From the NCBI GenBank assembly GCA_028719885.1, contig JAQYLT010000019.1:1-64000 (forward strand): a DNA stretch of 64,000 bases, written 5' to 3'. A program made the position numbers and the translations under genes. Positions 51,988 to 61,502 of the stretch are shown here, in pieces. This stretch comes from Bacillota bacterium (GTDB lineage: Bacteria > Bacillota > Clostridia > Oscillospirales > Oscillospiraceae). The first letter of the stretch is position 1. Every line of letters starts with the position of its first letter. The notes below the pieces were generated by a model. The model had not been told where the DNA came from. It made no database searches and saw only the letters and a list, made by a program, of their open reading frames with translations.

Positions 51988-54900
51988 ATGGAAGATGGAT
52001 CTGTGGTGATCTCCATCCTGGGCGACAGGAAGCACATCGCCAAGGAGATGGAGGCTACCCGTAAGGACATCGAAAAGACCGAGAAAAAGCTCGCAGAAAA
52101 GGTCAGCGAGAAATCCGGCATCGAGGCATCACTGGATGATGCGATGAAAGCTGCCTCTGCCACCAACGAGAAGATCAAAGCGCTCAAACGAGAGTATAAC
52201 GATCTGAACCGTGTTATGGCGGACAAAAACACGTCTGCTGCCGATTATGGCCGCGCTGTGACCCGTCAGGCGGCGATTACCAATGAACTGCAGTTACAGA
52301 CTCCCATCCTGAAAGCCCAGGATGCGGAGGCTGATAGGCTCCACGGTAAGTATGAAGCTGCCTCTGCCGAGGTGGAGCGTTTGACATCAAAGCTGGCCAT
52401 TGCCAAAGAAAAAGCAAAGGATTTGGCATCCCAGGAGGAGCAGGCAAAAGTAGGAGATGCGGTGCGGAAGCAGCTGGACAAGGCATCGGAATCCGCTGAA
52501 CGGTTCCAGAAGCGGATGCTACGGATTGGCCGAAATGCACTGCTTTACAACATCATGTCCTCTACACTGCACAATGCAGTTTCCTATTTTGGGCAGCTGC
52601 TCAACACCAACAAAGAGTACCAGGCAGAGCTGGCAAAACTGAAAGGTGCCCTGGTGAACGCCTTCCAGCCACTGTATGCCCAGATACTCCCATGGGCGGT
52701 ATCGCTTTTGCGGATTCTGACATCCATCGTACAGGTGGTCGGTAATTTTCTTAGCCTCCTGTTCGGAGTTGGAACGCTTGGGGATGGAGAAAAATCAACC
52801 GGGATGCTGAAAAGCCAAGCGGCGGCTATCTCCGGCGTTGGTGCGGCGGCGAAGGAAGCAGGGAAGCAGCTGGCATCCTTTGACCAAATCAACAAGCTTG
52901 GCGGGAATAATTCTTCCGGCGGTGGCGGTGGAGCAGGTGGCGGTGTATCTCCCGACCTGTCCGGGCTGAAATCGGAGGAATACCAGCGGGAGCTGAACCG
53001 CCTGACGGCGATCCTAAGCGGTGCGCTTCTGGCCCTGGGTGCAATCCTGTTCTTTACCGGGACAAATATTCCCCTGGGTCTTGCGCTCATGGCCGCCGGC
53101 GCGATAGGCCTTGTGAATCTGTCTACGGGAAAATGGGGAGAGGTTACCGATGAACTGAGGAATACGCTCAGTATCATCTATGGAATTCTTGCCGGCTCCT
53201 TCCTGGCAATCGGCGCAATTCTACTGTTCTCCGGCGGCCCGCTGAATATTGCGCGAGGCATCGCAATGGTCGCCATTGGTGCCGCCGCTTTGGTTGGGCT
53301 TGCTTATGTAAACTGGAATACGATACCCGATAAGCTAAAGGAAACGGCATCAGCAATCTGCGTTGTCGGCAGTATTATCTGCGTTGCGCTTGGTATTGTG
53401 ATGTTATTTACAGGCAGACCAGGGCTTGGCATTGGTCTGATTCTGACCGGCATTGGATTGCTTGGCGCAGCTGCAGCGGTAATTTCATGGACCTACACGC
53501 CGGAGAAACTGAAAGAAATCGCAACGGAAATCTGTGTTATCGGCGGGATCGTGTTTGTAGCCACTGGTATTGCACTCCTTTTTACTGGACACGTTGGGCT
53601 CGGCATCGGAATGATTCTCGCCGGTGCCGCATTTCTTGGCGCGGCAGCGGCCATCAATTGGGGATCCTTGATAGCACCCTTGTCTAGGGGAGCAAAAGCC
53701 ATCTGTAAACTTGGCGGGGCTGTGATGCTTGCGGTTGGTATGGCTCTTTTGTTCTCCGGCGCAGGAATCCCACTTGGACTTGGGCTGATTGTCGCTGGTC
53801 TGGCATCGAACAAACTTGCCGAGGCTATCCCTTGGAATGGAGATGCCGCTACGAAGGATTTGATGGACACAATCAACTCGGTAACGGCCGTTTCTGGTGC
53901 CTTGTTAACTGCTGTTGGTCTTGTCCTTCTGTTTTCGGGTGCGGGTATTCCGCTTGGCCTTGGCCTTTTGGCGGCTGGTGCGGGTTTGCTGTGGTCGAGT
54001 TATTCCACAGATTATGATGATTCCGACATAACAAGCAAAATCCTTTCTACCGAGGAGAAAATGGCCCAATCCGCTGCTGTAAAATCCGCAGTCAGTCAAT
54101 CTGCGGGCGGCGATGTGTCTGCATCGCAAATCGTAAACGATGTGATGGCGGCATATGACGAGATGGGTATGTCCGGCGAAATGCTCTATCAGTATCTGTC
54201 CCAGGACATTGGTCTTGCGGATGATGATATTGAATCCCTGGGCTTTATGATTGGTAGGTACGGCGGGGAAGCCTACATTACCGGGATGGCTGACGGTGCG
54301 AAATATTCCCAAAAGAACGTAAGCAGCCTTCTGTCCAGCAATCTGATTACCAGCGTCGATGACCTCTGGATGGAAGTAATGTTCAATGGAAAAGACCCGG
54401 AGGATGCGCAGCACGAAATAAACAGGAGAATTGTCGGTCTGCTGAAATCCGGGCTGCTCACGCCTGCGGACATTGCCGAGGTTTTTTCCAGACAAGATAT
54501 GCAGGATCAACTCGGCGACCTTGGTCTTTCCTTCTCCGACGGCTATGTCAAGGGCATGGCCGATGGGGAAACAGACGTTGAGGAAGAAGCCAGAACCCTT
54601 ACCCAAAAGGCCCTTGATGCTATCGCCGAAGCCCAGGATTCCCATTCTCCATCGAAGAAAACGGCTTCCTTGGCAAAGGATGCGGTGGACGGTTATGTAA
54701 ACGAACTGGCTGCATCCGACGGCAGGGTACGAACCGCCGGGCAGACCATGGTGGACAGTTTGACCGATGGAATTCTCAGCCGAACATCTGTTTTGGATGT
54801 CGCTCTGGCGCACATCGTAGAATCTGCAAACGCCATGGCGACCTCTGTCGTATCGGCGGTAAACGTGGCGCTGGAGGCCTTGACCAGCGTAAGCTATACC

Positions 54901-55254
54901 GGAAGCTCCATCAGAATCCCGGCCCCCACCTTGTATTCCCTTTCCTCAACGCCCTTGCCGAAGCTGGCCACCGGCGCTGTGATCCCGCCGAACGCTCCCT
55001 TTGCGGCAATCCTCGGCGATCAGCGCAGCGGCACCAATATCGAGGCTCCGCTGTCCACCATCCAGCAGGCTGTTTCCGGCGTGGTTCGTGGTGACGAGCA
55101 GATTTCTCTGCTGAAGGAGCAAAACAGACTGCTCATGGCGATCCTGGAACGGGCCGATGTCAAACTGGACGGGCGCTCCATTGCAGAGAGTACAACGAGC
55201 TATCAGCGGCAAATGAGCCGAGCATCAGGAGGTGACGGTCATGGCAGAATCTGA
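51988..55254 (+). CDS. Tail tape measure protein
   Basis: 1088 residues from ATG 51988. The first about 170 residues are coiled coil; a hydrophobic region and a Gly-rich linker follow. About residues 340-672 hold six degenerate repeats of 45-60 residues, each with a long glycine-rich hydrophobic segment (LLFSG...LGLGLIxAG). The remainder is soluble, with SHSPSKKTASLAKD near the end, a motif common to tape measures. It sets tail length and probably helps DNA cross the membrane. Confidence 0.88.
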   Translation: MEDGSVVISILGDRKHIAKEMEATRKDIEKTEKKLAEKVSEKSGIEASLDDAMKAASATNEKIKALKREYNDLNRVMADKNTSAADYGRAVTRQAAITNELQLQTPILKAQDAEADRLHGKYEAASAEVERLTSKLAIAKEKAKDLASQEEQAKVGDAVRKQLDKASESAERFQKRMLRIGRNALLYNIMSSTLHNAVSYFGQLLNTNKEYQAELAKLKGALVNAFQPLYAQILPWAVSLLRILTSIVQVVGNFLSLLFGVGTLGDGEKSTGMLKSQAAAISGVGAAAKEAGKQLASFDQINKLGGNNSSGGGGGAGGGVSPDLSGLKSEEYQRELNRLTAILSGALLALGAILFFTGTNIPLGLALMAAGAIGLVNLSTGKWGEVTDELRNTLSIIYGILAGSFLAIGAILLFSGGPLNIARGIAMVAIGAAALVGLAYVNWNTIPDKLKETASAICVVGSIICVALGIVMLFTGRPGLGIGLILTGIGLLGAAAAVISWTYTPEKLKEIATEICVIGGIVFVATGIALLFTGHVGLGIGMILAGAAFLGAAAAINWGSLIAPLSRGAKAICKLGGAVMLAVGMALLFSGAGIPLGLGLIVAGLASNKLAEAIPWNGDAATKDLMDTINSVTAVSGALLTAVGLVLLFSGAGIPLGLGLLAAGAGLLWSSYSTDYDDSDITSKILSTEEKMAQSAAVKSAVSQSAGGDVSASQIVNDVMAAYDEMGMSGEMLYQYLSQDIGLADDDIESLGFMIGRYGGEAYITGMADGAKYSQKNVSSLLSSNLITSVDDLWMEVMFNGKDPEDAQHEINRRIVGLLKSGLLTPADIAEVFSRQDMQDQLGDLGLSFSDGYVKGMADGETDVEEEARTLTQKALDAIAEAQDSHSPSKKTASLAKDAVDGYVNELAASDGRVRTAGQTMVDSLTDGILSRTSVLDVALAHIVESANAMATSVVSAVNVALEALTSVSYTGSSIRIPAPTLYSLSSTPLPKLATGAVIPPNAPFAAILGDQRSGTNIEAPLSTIQQAVSGVVRGDEQISLLKEQNRLLMAILERADVKLDGRSIAESTTSYQRQMSRASGGDGHGRI

Positions 55255-55702
55255 GCTTATTCTTGCAAACTCCATGGGACTTTCTTCCAATAGCCTGGCA
55301 ATGATCCATTTTATGGGCGGAACCATTGAGGATTTAACCATGGAGGCGACAGTCAGCGGCGTAAATATACTGCCTTACATCGCCGAAAACGGCATAGAGG
55401 TCACCCTGCGGGCCATCGATGGAGACGAAGCCGGGCGGACGATGGATGCCGTTATGTGGCGGGATCTGAAAGCCTACAAACTGGATATTTCCATTACCTG
55501 CCGATCGTTACCGCTAATTGATGCGATGCGGGTATGTACCGCCATTATGCCGGAGTACGTACCCTTCACCGTTGTCACCCCGTTCACAGGCCGAATCACG
55601 GCGGAGTTTTACTCCAACAACATTCCCTGCCTGTGCGCTTCCGTCGGGGAACACGGGGAAACGCTGTGGAACGGCATCAAGTTTCCCCTTATTCAGAGGT
55701 GA
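55241..55702 (+). CDS. Tail protein, possible distal tail component
   Basis: 153 residues. Overlaps the tape measure end. Beta-rich (VSGVNILPYIAENGIEVTLR, LDISITCRSLP). Position suits a Dit-type protein, although it is smaller than usual. Confidence 0.55.
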   Translation: MAESELILANSMGLSSNSLAMIHFMGGTIEDLTMEATVSGVNILPYIAENGIEVTLRAIDGDEAGRTMDAVMWRDLKAYKLDISITCRSLPLIDAMRVCTAIMPEYVPFTVVTPFTGRITAEFYSNNIPCLCASVGEHGETLWNGIKFPLIQR

Positions 55703-55706
55703 TGAA

Positions 55707-56351
55707 ATGCAGCAGACAAGCGATCTTTACAAACGACTCGTCTCCGGGTTGGATTACACCACCGAGACGAGTCTTGTTATCGGGACAGGCGACCCGGATA
55801 ACGGCTATAAGCATGATATGTTGATGACCCTGAAAACAACAAATGATGTCCTGGGCTCCGGCACAATAGGGAAGGTTGCGGTTGGAGAAATTGACATTGA
55901 AATGCGGATTCCTGATGACACTATCCCGTATCAGGCTGTTCTGCGCCCGTATATCCGTGTTGTAAAAGGGACGGAGAAATCCGAGTGGCTTCCAAAAGGG
56001 GAGTTCCTGCTGGACATCAGGAAGCCCGTACGCCGTACTTCCGACCCTGGGTATATCAAACTGCACGGATATGACCGGCTGATCACGGCCCAGCAGGAGT
56101 ATAAACCATCCGGCATGAGTTGGCCGGCTACGGATATCCAGGTTGTCTCCAACATTGCCTATCAACTGGGCATTGTGGTTGACCCGAGGACAACCGCCAT
56201 CATAAACCGTGGATATTCCATCCCGGAGCCTCTGGGCTATGCCTGCGAGGAAATCCTTGGGTACATCGCTGCCATGTACGGCGGCAGCTTCTGCATCGGC
56301 GATAACCGTTGTCTACTCCTGGTGCAGCTGAAAGGCGGTGGCGGTGCATGA
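55707..56351 (+). CDS. Baseplate hub-like tail protein, N-terminal part
   Basis: 214 residues. VAVGEIDIEMRIP, GEFLLDIRKPVRR, KLHGYDRLI resemble the first domains of gp27/Tal-like tail proteins. It is coupled by ATGA to the next gene, and together they look like a hub split in two. Confidence 0.6.
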   Translation: MQQTSDLYKRLVSGLDYTTETSLVIGTGDPDNGYKHDMLMTLKTTNDVLGSGTIGKVAVGEIDIEMRIPDDTIPYQAVLRPYIRVVKGTEKSEWLPKGEFLLDIRKPVRRTSDPGYIKLHGYDRLITAQQEYKPSGMSWPATDIQVVSNIAYQLGIVVDPRTTAIINRGYSIPEPLGYACEEILGYIAAMYGGSFCIGDNRCLLLVQLKGGGGA

Positions 56352-57388
56352 GCATTGACCTTGGACGCAGGGTAGCGAAGCTGAACTACGGTGACCCGTT
56401 TACGGCATACACCGGCATCACCATCACCAGCCCGGACAGCGAGGATAAATTCACATCTGGCAACGACAGCGGCAGAATCCTGGAGGTTGAAATCCCCTGG
56501 GCATCCCAGAAAATGGCCGACAATCTTCTGGCGCAGTTTCGTGGTGTGCAGCATCAGCCGTTTACCGCAACAGGTGCGATTCTCGACCCCGCGGCAGAGC
56601 TTGGCGATGAAGTAACCATTAATGGCGTGTCCGGAATCATGTACAGAAGAGATCAGCGGTTTGGCTCCCTATACCGTGCGGATATATCCGCTCCCGGAGA
56701 TGAAGAAATCAACCATGAAATCCCGTATTACCCGCCAATCCAGCGGTCTGTGACCAGATTTGGCAGTGTCGCCCGAGGCGCTGCCAGCCTTGCGGCGCAA
56801 TCGATGAAGCGGCAGGACGGGATAGAGGAGGATTTCAAAGAACTAACTGCAACAGTCACGGATGTAAAGGCTGGCATGAAGGCCTATGTAAAAAACGACA
56901 CCTTCAACGACTATAAGGAATCGGTCGCACAGCTGTTCGCGGAGGTAAACGAGGAAGATGAAAACATCCGGTCCGAGCTGACCCTGCACGCCTCCTCCAT
57001 TGATGGACTACAGGAAGCCTCGGCGGATCTGATGACCCGTGTGTCCGGGGCAGAAACGGCTCTTGAGATGCAGTCGCAGACAATCGAAGACCTGAAATCC
57101 GCAAATGTATCGTTGTCTGCCAGGACGGAGAATGCAGAGGCGGAGCTATTGCTGCATGCCCAGAGCATCAACGGCATCTCCAAAAGCGTGGCCGAAATCA
57201 AAGCAACCTATATTGACCTTAGCGGCAATGTGTCTGTTTCCGGTGGGCAGCTGACAGTTCTTGGAAACCTGGTTGCAACGGACTCCTTCCAGGTCGGCAA
57301 GGACTCATTTTACATTGCAGGCAACAAATATTCACCAACGCAAATCACCTCAACTACCGGCGCTATCCTGGTGCTGGGAATTGCATAA
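56348..57388 (+). CDS. Baseplate hub / tail-associated structural protein
   Basis: 346 residues. The N-terminal 140 residues continue the hub fold (KLNYGDPFTAYTGITITSP, EIPWASQKMADNLL, LGDEVTINGVSG). A long helical coiled-coil region (ELTATVTDVKAGM to SVAEIKATYI) leads to a small beta tip (GGQLTVLGNLVATDSFQVG). No peptidase motif is seen. Bases 57389-57555 downstream hold no supported gene. Confidence 0.65.
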   Translation: MSIDLGRRVAKLNYGDPFTAYTGITITSPDSEDKFTSGNDSGRILEVEIPWASQKMADNLLAQFRGVQHQPFTATGAILDPAAELGDEVTINGVSGIMYRRDQRFGSLYRADISAPGDEEINHEIPYYPPIQRSVTRFGSVARGAASLAAQSMKRQDGIEEDFKELTATVTDVKAGMKAYVKNDTFNDYKESVAQLFAEVNEEDENIRSELTLHASSIDGLQEASADLMTRVSGAETALEMQSQTIEDLKSANVSLSARTENAEAELLLHAQSINGISKSVAEIKATYIDLSGNVSVSGGQLTVLGNLVATDSFQVGKDSFYIAGNKYSPTQITSTTGAILVLGIA

Positions 57389-57555
57389 TGGGGTGCGTAT
57401 CCGGTGGCCCATTAAAAATGCCGGGTGCGAAAAAACATCCAACTCAATGCTGGGATTTCCGCCGGAGCGCGGACACCTAAAGACATCAGAGCTACAACGT
57501 GGCCATGAGACATGGGCGGGCGTGATATGCGGCGAAAGCGGAAAGAATCTGATGT

Positions 57556-58570
57556 ATGGCCTATGCTGAAAAAAAGGCCATGTGTGCGAATACATGGTGC
57601 TACGGGCTTTTAGAATGGGGAATCAGCAGGGAAAACCCACAAGGTAACCTTCAACGACCGCACGGTTGGAGCGACGGGGCCTAACTTTGGTACAGTCTAC
57701 TCCCGATGCAGGGATAGCTCTGCTGAGAAATACTGGGAAACCAGGGGTACAAAGGATAATAAAAACTATACACCGTCCGAATTCCGGGGATCTACCGGGG
57801 ACGAACTGAATGGTCACTTGGCAGCTAACGCCAGGATGGGACGATTCATACACGCCGGTGGCGCCAGTACCATTAAAGAGCTTACCGCTTACGCATCCGT
57901 AACAAATGCCACATTGGTTGATATGGAAGATGGAGACGCCGGAACCCCAATTTACGTTCGTACCTCAAAAAGTAGCGTTTCCACTACTGGAAGCCCTGCG
58001 GTTTCCACAAATAACGGAGTGACGACTTATTCATTCCCGGGCGGTACTTATAATGCCAGCAGCATTAAGACTATCGATAGATCGCAGTGGGAAAACTATG
58101 GAAATGCACAGGGAGCTACATCAGTCATTACAAGGCTAACTAGTGTAGGGACGAAAGTCAATAGACCGGCAAACCCAACGAAGATTACCAAAATGACGTT
58201 TACGTTCCCCACAGCAATTAAGGCGGGAACAACAGTATCTGTCACACTTTCAAACTTCGGCTATTATAACGTTTACGATTGCACAACCTGGGCTGATTAC
58301 TACACCTATCCAAGTTATGATTATGTTGGATATTTTGCAAGTTCTGGGGCTGCTGGCGGAGGTGGAACGGTTTCAGTAACCCCAGAAATAGTACGGGCGC
58401 AAAAAATCAAACAGGGTGTGCTCACGCAAGCAACTACCAGGGATTTGAAATATGATTACTTTACCTATATTCCGTCTGCCGCAGAGGTATCCAGCGGAAC
58501 ATTTTTGGTGCAAGGAGCGTCTACTGCTGTTCAGAACTTTTCGTTCGACGGCATGGATGATATAGACTGA
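57556..58570 (+). pseudogene. Tail/adhesin gene split by a frameshift
   Basis: The frame from ATG 57556 (AYAEKKAMCANTWCYGLLEW) stops at 57684. The frame that continues (HKVTFNDRTVGATGPNFGTV) is +1 and open to 58570. Removing one A from the A4 run at 57632-57635 joins them into one about 338-residue protein. The second part is a beta-rich tail protein of unknown fold. Either the gene is broken, phase variable, or the base is an assembly error. Confidence 0.65.
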
Positions 58571-58585
58571 CGGGAGGTGATTATC

Positions 58586-58780
58586 ATGGATGATATTATT
58601 ATTCAGCTCGATGCGGTGAGGAGGGCGCTTGGTACGCTCAACATTACCAGCACCAGGAGGAATCTGGATGTGCTGCTGGGGAGTATGCAGGCGATTGACC
58701 AGGCCATCACAGCTCTGCAGCAAATCAAATTGGAGCAGAAAGAAAAGGAGGAATCTGACAATGAGCGCAACGATGGTTAA
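58586..58780 (+). CDS. 64-residue coiled-coil protein
   Basis: Wholly helical (LDVLLGSMQAIDQAITALQQ), with a GGGAGGTG site. It overlaps the following gene by 20 bases. Small helical proteins in this place are often tail-fibre partners; unknown here. Confidence 0.55.
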   Translation: MDDIIIQLDAVRRALGTLNITSTRRNLDVLLGSMQAIDQAITALQQIKLEQKEKEESDNERNDG

Positions 58781-59579
58781 AATCTTTGCTACGCAGTTCG
58801 GTGTTTGCTCGTCCATTGATGTTTCTCAGGACAACCAGATTCCGATCATCATGGAACTGGTTGACTATGATATTCCTTCCGGCGCGAATATCATTGCCTA
58901 TGTCCGTGGCCGGTACTCCGGCAAGACGTTTAAGCAGAACTGCACATACTCCGGCAATCTGATTACGCTGGTTCCGCCCAGCGGTTTTTTTGTGCCCGGG
59001 CCGAATGCGTTACAGGTGGAAATCAACGGTAAGATTATACCGTTCCAGATTGATGCGTTTTGCAAAGGCCGCGTCTCTACCGAAGGTGATCCGTCCACCC
59101 CGGAAGCAGTGAAGCCGCTGGTTGAGCAGGCAGAGGACATCCTGGAAGCGAACAGGGAAATTGCTGTCCGCACACCTTACATTGGTGAAAACGGGAATTG
59201 GTATATCTGGTCCCTTAGTAAAAACACATATGTTGATTCCGGCGCTGCATCAAGAGGCCCCCAGGGCATCCAAGGCATCCAGGGGATTCAGGGAATCCAG
59301 GGTAAAACGGGTCCTGCACCTGCTTTCCGGCAGTATGCTGTTCAGTATCAGGTTTCTTCCTCCGGGACTGTTGTTCCTACTGGTGCCTGGCAGAGTTCCA
59401 TTCCACAGCCTCCCCAGGGGCAGTACCTGTGGACAAAGGTGACAGCCAGCTGGGAAGAGTCGGAAGATATTGTGTGGTATTCTGTGTCTTACCGGGCCAT
59501 CGATGGCGAACAGTCCGTAGCAAGCGAAGTCGGCCTGCGGGTCGTGGACGGCGTTCTGTGCGCCGTATTTAATGGATAG
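58761..59579 (+). CDS. Baseplate/receptor-binding protein with collagen-like segment
   Basis: 272 residues. The N-terminal 110 residues (QDNQIPIIMELVDYDIPSGA) match the BppU N-terminal domain of baseplate proteins. A short linker leads to GPQGIQGIQGIQGIQGKTGP, a collagen-like triple-helix stretch encoded by imperfect 9-bp repeats, then a C-terminal domain (QYLWTKVTASW). It likely trimerises and holds the adjacent DGR-variable protein at the tail tip. Confidence 0.75.
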   Translation: MSATMVKIFATQFGVCSSIDVSQDNQIPIIMELVDYDIPSGANIIAYVRGRYSGKTFKQNCTYSGNLITLVPPSGFFVPGPNALQVEINGKIIPFQIDAFCKGRVSTEGDPSTPEAVKPLVEQAEDILEANREIAVRTPYIGENGNWYIWSLSKNTYVDSGAASRGPQGIQGIQGIQGIQGKTGPAPAFRQYAVQYQVSSSGTVVPTGAWQSSIPQPPQGQYLWTKVTASWEESEDIVWYSVSYRAIDGEQSVASEVGLRVVDGVLCAVFNG

Positions 59580-59588
59580 GAGGTAATT

Positions 59589-61337
59589 ATGGCAGAGATT
59601 ACAAAGCCGATTTTCTTGGATGAAACTGGCAGGGCAATGGTGGACAAGCTCAGCATCATTTCCAGCAATCAGGAGCGGCAAAACACAGAAATCATTATGA
59701 GTTCCGGGAACGGTGCGCTGATTGATGTGCATTACAACTACCTCGTTTCTCAGGCATCCAGCGTGAAAGAGGTCAACGACCTGTTCGTGCGCTGGTGGCA
59801 TTGCTGCTGGAACAAAGCTGTTTCTGATTCCGGTGGCGATGCGGAGGCAAGACAGACCTTGCTCGAACGGTGGTTCGGCACCGTGCTGGATGATGAACGC
59901 ATCCACGGCGTGAAATTGCCGCTGTTTTCCACCAGTACATCTGCCATCGGTGAGCTGACCGATGACAGCGCAGGACTGTCCTGTACGCCCTCCACGGCGA
60001 CTGTTGCCGGGCGTGATGATTTTGCCCATCTACCCCAGTTCTGGTGTCTGGAGGTTGCCATGGAGCGCAACGCAGACGGCACCCACACCATCAATGCCGT
60101 GGAGTTCATTGACGATACTTCCATCGTCCGCTCCGGCGAGCATGGCCTGTGCCAGGTGCTCCAGAAAAATACCTGGGTGCGGGAATGGAAAGATAATCAG
60201 TATTACTATATGCGTATGCGTAGCCATGCTTCTGCCGGGTATCACACCTGGCCCCAGGGCACCGGCAAAAATGGTAAGACCTACGCCTACATGGCAAACC
60301 CGAAATACTATGCCGGTATCGGCGCAGACGGCATCATCACCTGTGGCACTGGGCTTGCCCCGGTCAACTACACATCGTTTAACGGTTTGGTATCTTTGTG
60401 GCGGAAACGTGGTGCCCACTACTCCGGCGCAGCGGGCAATCTTCTGAAATGGCAGCTTGCCATGATTCGTCTGAAATATGCCCGGAAGGGTAACTCCGGC
60501 ACAATTGAAGGATGCTCGAGCTACTATTATCGATTCAAAGCTGTTGTTTCTGAAAATGGTGTCGAACGGATTATCCTTTCTGCATCCGAGGCCGCAAATC
60601 TGCTGGTCGGAAGCAACGTACACATCGGGAGCTCTAATGATGGATATGATCTGGCAAAGAATGCAACAATCACGTCTATTGACACGGTTACCATTGATGG
60701 CACGAACTATGCAGCTGTATCGGTGGACAATGGAGGAGTTACATTCGATACTGTTTCCGGCACTTCCGTTCTTTCCACCATGCCTTGGAAATCCGGCAGA
60801 AATGATGATGTTCTTGGGTATGACGGCTCCCACACCAATTATACAAACGGAAAAGAACCTGGGCTGATCCAGCGCACCGAGTTCCAGAACGGTGCTTACC
60901 TGATCCTGTCCGACGAACTTTGGCAGTGGAGCCAAGATGCGGATGGCAACTATAACTTTGACTGCTACACCTGCCACGATCAGTCAAAGGTCACCACCAA
61001 CGGAAGCATTTCTGCTGACTACACCAAGCAGGACGATTTGACAATGGAGTTTCCTGCCGGTACAGCGGATGGATGGATGTACACAGAGGACACAGCCATC
61101 AGTAATGATCCAGGTGTCCTTTGGCTCAAAAAGGTCAGTAAAACGGCTGGTAGCGGTACTGGTGTCAAAGCAGGTATGTATGTTGAACCACTCTCGTCGG
61201 GCGTGCGTGCGCCGTGGTGTGTCTGCTACCTGTTTAGTGTTGGTAATGCCGGGCTGGCCGCGCGCGTTTCCCATTATGGTACGACTAACAGTTATTGGTA
61301 TGGGGCTGGGGGCTCGCCGTCTGGAATTTCTGGGTAA
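59589..61337 (+). CDS. DGR target: hypervariable tail adhesin with C-type-lectin-like C-terminus
   Basis: 582 residues. The first about 190 residues look like a tail attachment part, and the middle is beta-rich. The last about 48 residues (from LSSGVRAPWCVC) are written by the variable repeat at 61193-61324 and have the aromatic/Gly pattern of DGR C-type-lectin folds (YWYGAGGSPSG). Nine of the 11 template AAY codons are changed here, to Y, F, S, V, V, H, Y, Y and Y. It directly follows the BppU-like gene and precedes the TR and RT. It is predicted to display a changeable ligand-binding face at the phage tail tip. Confidence 0.88.
   Translation: MAEITKPIFLDETGRAMVDKLSIISSNQERQNTEIIMSSGNGALIDVHYNYLVSQASSVKEVNDLFVRWWHCCWNKAVSDSGGDAEARQTLLERWFGTVLDDERIHGVKLPLFSTSTSAIGELTDDSAGLSCTPSTATVAGRDDFAHLPQFWCLEVAMERNADGTHTINAVEFIDDTSIVRSGEHGLCQVLQKNTWVREWKDNQYYYMRMRSHASAGYHTWPQGTGKNGKTYAYMANPKYYAGIGADGIITCGTGLAPVNYTSFNGLVSLWRKRGAHYSGAAGNLLKWQLAMIRLKYARKGNSGTIEGCSSYYYRFKAVVSENGVERIILSASEAANLLVGSNVHIGSSNDGYDLAKNATITSIDTVTIDGTNYAAVSVDNGGVTFDTVSGTSVLSTMPWKSGRNDDVLGYDGSHTNYTNGKEPGLIQRTEFQNGAYLILSDELWQWSQDADGNYNFDCYTCHDQSKVTTNGSISADYTKQDDLTMEFPAGTADGWMYTEDTAISNDPGVLWLKKVSKTAGSGTGVKAGMYVEPLSSGVRAPWCVCYLFSVGNAGLAARVSHYGTTNSYWYGAGGSPSGISG
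61193..61324 (+). repeat. DGR variable repeat (VR)
   Basis: 132 bp, collinear with the TR at 61612-61743 and without gaps. There are 13 substitutions, all at positions where the TR has A. The final 23 bases (GGGGCTGGGGGCTCGCCGTC and TGG) contain no A in the template and are identical, acting as the IMH-like boundary. Confidence 0.96.
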
Positions 61338-61398
61338 ACGAGGGTGAATTGCCCCCGAAGGGGGCAAGAGGGGGCAAAGCCCCCTTTTACCCAGAAAT
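61326..61398. other. Three-hairpin DGR element after the VR
   Basis: An outer 13-bp pair (ATTTCTGGGTAAA 61326-61338 with TTTACCCAGAAAT 61386-61398) encloses TTGCCCCC-GAA-GGGGGCAA (61349-61367) and GGGGGC-AAA-GCCCCC (61370-61384). An 8-bp GC-rich hairpin just downstream of the VR is a known DGR target-recognition feature; the outer clamp and second hairpin are additional. Confidence 0.8.
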
Positions 61399-61435
61399 CC
61401 AGACAAGAGCCGTGGTACCAGCCACAGGTTTCTAT

Positions 61436-61466
61436 TTCCGGCGCTTCGCGCCGGAAAATTTTTTTA
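61436..61466 (+). terminator. Strong intrinsic terminator between target gene and TR
   Basis: TTCCGGCGC-TTC-GCGCCGGAA followed by AATTTTTTT. It ends the tail operon, so the TR RNA and RT need their own promoter. Confidence 0.9.
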
Positions 61467-61490
61467 GGATTTTAGGATTCGCTATTTCGT

Positions 61491-61496
61491 TATAAT
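61491..61496 (+). promoter_or_regulatory. Candidate -10 of the TR/RT promoter
   Basis: A perfect TATAAT 25 bases after the terminator's T-run. No strong -35 is seen at 16-18 bases, so the promoter is provisional. A start near 61503 would give an RNA that enters a hairpin at 61543-61569 and then the TR. Confidence 0.5.
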
Positions 61497-61502
61497 CTTC
61501 CA

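Noticed and set aside
57633..57639. A AAC CCA, a heptamer of the -1 ribosomal slippery type, at the tail-gene frameshift
   Set aside because: A -1 slip here leads straight to ACA AGG TAA; the continuing frame is +1, so the heptamer cannot rescue the gene.
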